Shown piece after piece: positions 59,412 to 64,000 of a stretch of DNA of 64,000 nt. The translations under genes were made by a program, and so were the position numbers. The stretch lies in the NCBI GenBank assembly GCA_949358305.1, contig OX442314.1:58909369-58973368 (forward strand). The letters are read 5' to 3'. Source of the DNA: Strigamia acuminata (taxonomy: Eukaryota > Arthropoda > Chilopoda > Geophilomorpha > Linotaeniidae). A model generated the notes under the pieces. It ran no database searches. It was not told the DNA's origin and worked only from the letters and a program-made list of their open reading frames with translations. Numbering within the stretch: the stretch's first letter is position 1; every line of letters begins with the position of its first letter.

Positions 59412-59827
59412 ATAACGTGGAAATTTACAACTGGGCGAAGAATAAACTACGTATCGCTCACTTCAACAACGTGTTGCCCATCGATTGCTTGAAACCGCTC
59501 GCGAATCACCGGGGCAAGAATGAAAGCTTCGTCATCAATTTAGACCCATCGACGGGTGGTGGTACCCATTGGGTCAGCTTGTATCTTTGCAATGACAGAG
59601 GCATATACTTTGATAATTTGGGAAACGTTCCACCTAAAGAGATCATTGATTTTGTCGGAAGAGACGTTACCCTAGATTATGCTACAAAAGAAGTGTATTC
59701 GTTGACAAAAGAGGATTCTTGCGGGATGTTTTGCCTCTTTGCGCTCTATTTAGCAGCCAATCTTAATCTCAGGCAGAATACAATCATTAAAATCATTCGA
59801 GGAATGAATAATCTTGAGTTGTTGTAA
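59408..59827 (+). CDS. adenain-type cysteine protease 2
   Basis: 139 residues from an ATG overlapping the integrase stop (ATGA), just after ATTAAAAA. Catalytic landmarks are GGTHWVSLY (His), YFDNLGNVPP (Asp/Asn region) and DSCGMFCLF (Cys). It differs strongly from protease 1 in this same element (39865-40308). The expected role is maturation cleavage of capsid proteins; a different substrate or an origin by recombination are both possible. Confidence 0.85.
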   Translation: MNNVEIYNWAKNKLRIAHFNNVLPIDCLKPLANHRGKNESFVINLDPSTGGGTHWVSLYLCNDRGIYFDNLGNVPPKEIIDFVGRDVTLDYATKEVYSLTKEDSCGMFCLFALYLAANLNLRQNTIIKIIRGMNNLELL

Positions 59828-60061
59828 AGTAAACCCAATTTCCATTTTTAACAAAAACGTGAAATGATTTAAGAAATTAAAACGAACCTATTTTGAAATT
59901 AACAAAGATTCGCACGAAATCATGCCGGGGAGTGTGTAAACATGCACGGGTGTGTATTCCAGTACGTGTCAAATCGAAAATATAACCGTAACAAAAATTT
60001 GTATATAAAAAATAAGCAACATCATTATATTCACTTCAATTTGAGAAAGAAAAAAATTAAA

Positions 60062-60343
60062 ATGTATCTCTTTGAACTCCAACAGAACAAAACTACCGAT
60101 GAAAGGAAAATAATTTTGAAACAGTTATCCTTATTCTTATTGGTCAATTATGGCGGCACAATAGATGAGAGAACCGATTCGTTACTTTTGTGGCGACCGG
60201 CATTTCAGATTAAAATCCAAACCCTGCTGGAAAAACTTGGAAGATTTTCCAGTGAGAATATTGAACATGTGAAATACGTACATGACAATGTAACTATAGC
60301 TGAAATCCAGGAATTGGCCGAGATAAGCCATTTATTCGGATAG
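60062..60343 (+). CDS. 93-residue protein of unknown function, right end of Polinton
   Basis: ATG at 60062 (the frame is open from 59942). It starts MYLFELQQNKTTDERKII and is mostly helical (LKQLSLFLLVNYGG, IQTLLEKLGRFSSENIEHV). An A7 run lies 6-12 bases before the ATG. No family recognised; position after the protease suggests a Polinton accessory gene. Confidence 0.5.
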   Translation: MYLFELQQNKTTDERKIILKQLSLFLLVNYGGTIDERTDSLLLWRPAFQIKIQTLLEKLGRFSSENIEHVKYVHDNVTIAEIQELAEISHLFG

Positions 60344-60713
60344 ACAAAGAAAGAAAATAAAAAAAAACAAAAAAAAAAAAACAAAACTTAAAGAAGAAAA
60401 AAAACTACATTCATATATTCCATTTTTGCACACAAACGACCACCATTTTAGCCATTTGACCCTCAGGCACACAAACACTAAGCATGATGCCAGAGCTAAG
60501 CCAGCCGTGCCATAAACAGGCCGACTTTGTTAGCCTGACTGATCAAACAAACAAACAAACAAACACCACTCGAGGGGGGGTGCAGACAATTCAACCAGCA
60601 GCCACAAATCATCAACTGCTCAATTAACACACATCAACTGAATGCCAGAGCTAAGTCAGCCGTACCATCAGCTGGCCGACATCATTAGTTCCGTCACTTC
60701 AGTCACTTCTGAC

Positions 60714-61380
60714 TAGGCATGTGCGCCGGGTCGGCTTAGCCGACTCGGCTCGGCGGCTGGTCGGCTGGACCCCAGCCGCCGCCGCCGTGTGGCGACAATT
60801 TACAAGCCGCCGCCGCCGCTGATTTTCCGGCGTCGAACGGCTGAAATGCGTCAATGCGATTGCGATCACGTTCACGTTTTGGTTTTGGACGTAATCACGT
60901 AAACATAATGAACCAATGGCTGTGCAGTGCAGAATCTGTACTGCCCAGCCATTGGATCATTACAAAACGTTTTTGCTACGTTTTGTATTCTAGATTTCCC
61001 CTATATAAATCAAAAAACAACAAAGAATAATTTATCTTTATCCAACCTTCTTCTCTGATCATGTTTACCGATACCGAATCCGATACTTCTCAAATCTCAA
61101 CACAAATTTTCATTCTTTTTATTTCATTTCATTTCAATTTTTATTTTTTTTTTAAATTTTTTTTGGGCGTTTTATTGGCTTTTTCCATGTGCGCCGAGTC
61201 GGCTTAGCCGACTCGGCTTGGCGGCTGGGCGGCTAGCTGCCAGCCGCCGCCGATACTGTACTGCATCGGTTGAGCTGCCAGCCGCCGGTCCCTGCGAACG
61301 AGCCGGATTCGAGCCGCCGCCATCTGGTGGCGCCCAGCTGAATCCAGCCGCCGCCGAAAAATTGGGCTCGGCGCACGTGT
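60714..61380. mobile_element. GC-rich MITE-like insertion in the right TIR
   Basis: Starts AGGCATGTGCGCCGGG and ends in the near-complement CTCGGCGCACGTGTCT. The GAGTCGGCTTAGCCGACTC-type hairpin occurs at both the left end and again near 61197, with runs of GCCGCC. No ORF and no clear target duplication. Confidence 0.55.
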
Positions 61381-61395
61381 CTTCTTGCTTACCTT

Positions 61396-61650
61396 GAAAA
61401 TCTTGTCCTATCTTGTCTTTTCTTGTCCCGTCTTGTCCTGTCTTGCCTTTTCTTGTCCTGTCTTGTCCTATCTTGCCTTTTCTTGTCCTGTCTTGTCCTA
61501 TCTGGTCCTGTCTTGTCCTGTCTTGCCTTTTCTTGTCCTGTCTTGTCCTATCTTGCCTTTTCTTGTCCTGTCTTGTCCTATCTTGTCCTGTCTTGTCCTA
61601 TCTTGCCTTTTCTTGTCCTGTCTTGTCCTATCTGGTCCTATCTTGTCCTA
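61396..61650 (-). repeat. TCTTGTCCT minisatellite (right TIR)
   Basis: Inverted counterpart of the left AGGACAAGA array, slightly different in unit number. Confidence 0.8.
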
Positions 61651-62412
61651 AGATCGCTTTGTTGTAAATTTTTCAAAGTTTTTTTTTCAAAATTTTTGTA
61701 AGTTTTTTTGAAAATTTTGAAAATTTGAGCATAGGTCCCCCACTCCTTCAGGGTCCAGGAAGAAATAAGAGATAATAAAAATTCTAGAAAATTCCAATCC
61801 AGGTCAATCCAGGAAGAAATAAGAGATAATAAAAATTCTAGAAAATTCCAATCAAGGACAATCCAGGAAGAAATAAGAGATAATAAAAATTCTAGAAAAT
61901 TCCAATCAAGGACAATCCAGAAAGAAATAAGAGATAATAAAAATTCTAGAAAATTCCAAAACAGGAAGTGAGTCATACAGGTCAATGGTTAAACTCTCCA
62001 CCTTCAGATGTCAAAGGTCAAAAGCCAAATTTTCCACCTCAAAGGTCAAAGGTCAAAGGTCAAATTTTCCACCACAAAGGTCAAAGGTCAAAGGTCAAAT
62101 GGGCCGCTCAAAAAAGGTCAAAGGTCAAAGGTCAAGGTCAAAGGTCAAAAGACGTTTTTCCCTCCAAGGTTGCTCGCGACCTAGTATGACTCACCGCCAT
62201 CTTGTTCATTTTGTCCTCGGACCAAATGGGCCACTTTTACTTGCCAATTTTGTTAGTAGATGGCGCTGCCTATCCTAAACCTAAACCTAACCTAACCTAA
62301 ACATCCTCATTCTTCCGCCCTCGAACCACTTCCTCATGCCTCTAAGTTTGAGCCAGAAATGAAGGATTGCCCATTTGGTGCCTGATCCAGTGGAGTAAAT
62401 TTTCCAACAACA

Positions 62413-62540
62413 AGGGCACTTCCGTTCCAATTGAGAGAGTGTTTTCGGGTGGTGTTGATTTACTTCCTCCAAACAGGCGAAGGCTGTTGGAAGATTGTGT
62501 TGTGGCATCAATGTGCCTGAAATCTTGGTTTGCGATTTAA
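62413..62540 (+). pseudogene. hAT transposase, right fragment (C-terminus)
   Basis: After the Polinton TSD the frame reads TSVPIERVFSGG, then NRRRLLEDCVVASMCLKSW and a stop at 62540. This is the hallmark hAT C-terminal dimerisation motif. It completes the left fragment at 31478-32219 in the same frame. Confidence 0.9.
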
Positions 62541-64000
62541 TTTCTACCACCAAAATTGTATTGTTTCAAATATTCAATTCTAAATGTATGTGTGTAATTA
62601 ACTTATAATAATAATAAACTTTATTTCTACTTAACTTCAATTTTTTTTGCAATACATTACAAATTTTTGGGTCCAACTATTCAAATAATTTGAATAGTTG
62701 GACGCGAAAATTTATTAATTTTACGTTTGCGGATCGTGCGGATCGACTTGCGGATTTGCCCAATCCGATCTGCGGATTGAAGGGTCGGATTGGCCACCCG
62801 GCTCGCTCCGCAATCAGAACCGCGGTCGGATAGCTCGATCGGATCCGCATCCGCATCCGAACCGACCCGATCCGCGGATGTGCAGATCCTATCCGATCCG
62901 ATTACAAGCTTACTTTTGGATGCCCGGATGGCGCTAGCAAACACCGGAAGTTGAAACAAACAAACTATCAAGTCAAGTTAAATAAAAGCCTTTAAAAAGG
63001 AAAAACCACGGCTGGAGTGGAGTGGATTTTGAGGTGGTTCATGCCAGGCTTTGATGTTTACAGTCAAATTTAAAATGACTGCCACGTGAGTTAGACCAGG
63101 GCTCGAACTTGCAATTGTTGTAATGCTTCCAGGTGTAGCATCCACCACCAAAATACACGAGCCAAAGTAAAATTACTTTAGTTATTACGTTTGTAAGAAA
63201 TTTAGCCAAATTGATCATCAAACACGAATGAATTTTACGAAACAGTAGCTGCATTCAAAAATAAAAAGAAGAATTTTAGTTTCAGTATATTTTAAGTTTT
63301 AACATGGGTTTAGACAGGAAATGATGTCATTTTTGGTTTAAAATTGAAGTAAAACAAAATATTTTAGTTTTTGAATGCAGCTAGTGTGGGCACCCGTTAG
63401 GAATTATTAATGGGAATATGAGTTATTCTATGTGGTCATATATCTTTATTAATAATAAACTGCGTGTACCAATTTCTTTTAAAACATTTTACTAGGTGCG
63501 TTCGAGCTTTCTGTTCATGCCGTTTATTCAACCGACGAATTGTGGTTTTGGCTCCATATTTTAACACAATTTAGCATTTACTCATATGGTGGAAAACGGA
63601 TGCTTCGCCGGAAACTATTTATGATAAAACTTCAAATAAACGCCCGGGCATTTATTTATTATTTTAGACCCGAAGCCCCATTGCTTGACCTTATTAAAAT
63701 TAATTTTTAGACTTTGTTATTTTACATATATTCTTTAAATCGATATTTATCCTTGAAAATATTGCACCCAGGCTCAATCCTACCCATAGTTCACTTTGTG
63801 CTAACCACACGGACAATTAATCGGGGTTTGGATGCCCGGATAGAAGTGTTGCGCTTGCGCACCATCTTGAACAATGGCGGCGGCGGGGAAATTCATTAGG
63901 TTTTGTGTTTCTAGTTTGCGACGATTATAAGCCCTTTATTTTGATTAATTAAATTTTCTCGTTTAGGATTTGAAGAAAGATTTTGTACGTAGTGTACGAT
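62541..64000. other. AT-rich end of the window without a supported gene
   Basis: It contains a perfect 16-bp inverted repeat with a one-base centre (62671-62703) and, at about 62730-62910, many CGGAT/ATCCG words in both orientations, probably a degraded MITE. Short ORFs further right show nothing recognisable. Confidence 0.5.

Larger units (their letters stand above)
32220..62412. mobile_element. Polinton/Maverick DNA element, interrupted by retrotransposon C
   Basis: 30,193 bp including the 13-kb insert, about 17 kb without it. Ends are inverted repeats starting TGTTGTTGGAAAATTT. It is flanked by the 6-bp duplication AGGGCA (32214-32219 and 62413-62418), the size expected for Polintons. It contains PolB, an rve integrase, adenain-type proteases, A32-like ATPase and capsid genes. 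Apart from the integrase insertion and one A-tract frame break the genes look intact. Confidence 0.97.
60471..62412 (-). repeat. right terminal inverted repeat of the Polinton
   Basis: 1942 bp, inverted match of 33950-32220. It differs from the left copy by an insertion of about 665 bp (60714-61380) and by loss of about 400 bp that hold both TATA/Inr cassettes (junction near 61756). Otherwise only scattered base changes were noticed. Confidence 0.92.

Overview
The window is eukaryotic and most likely from an arthropod. It has GT-AG introns, Ty3/Gypsy-type LTR retrotransposons, a Polinton/Maverick, hAT and Copia relics, TA-flanked DNA transposons and TTAGG-like repeats. No species can be named. 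Nearly all recognisable coding sequence is mobile-element sequence. Host-gene candidates are limited to two sets of short minus-strand exons, at about 11.3-12.0 kb and 27.5-30.6 kb.

Layout. (1) 1 to about 9.9 kb holds retrotransposon A on the minus strand: 5' LTR, PBS, gag, pol, then a third ORF that runs off the left edge. (2) About 10-13.6 kb holds a three-exon host gene candidate resembling the N-terminus of a DEG/ENaC channel, a Copia RT relic and a foldback-like repeat. (3) 13678-27182 is retrotransposon B on the plus strand. It is complete, with 1016-bp LTRs that look identical, a TSD of ACTT, gag, pol and a long ORF3. (4) 27.2-31.4 kb is AT-rich, with minus-strand exon candidates whose intron holds nested TA-flanked DNA transposons. 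(5) 31478-62540 is a three-level nest. A hAT transposase gene was split by a Polinton (32220-62412, TSD AGGGCA), and the Polinton integrase gene was split by retrotransposon C (45479-58601, 1042-bp LTRs, TSD GGTT). (6) 62.5-64 kb is AT-rich sequence with repeats and no gene I can support.

The Polinton without its insert is about 17 kb. It carries PolB, a coiled-coil fibre-like protein, two different adenain-type proteases, a pVI-like protein, a major capsid protein, a 51-residue protein, a penton-like protein, a DUF8207-like protein, a packaging ATPase, a zinc ribbon plus phospholipase A2, a chromodomain integrase and a 93-residue unknown. Together these look like a virion-forming, protein-primed replication system.

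The observations I rate highest are these. Five tandem stem-loops lie in LTR A; their outer stems differ in sequence but keep pairing, and the exceptions become G-U pairs on the element's RNA strand. An A-tract lies just upstream of essentially every Polinton start codon. Each gypsy element has a long non-envelope ORF3, each preceded by an apparent intron; A and B share sequence blocks, while C has a DnaJ-type zinc motif. Canonical -1 slippery heptamers occur at all three gag/pol junctions, duplicated in B. Three tandem hairpins lie between pol and ORF3 of B.
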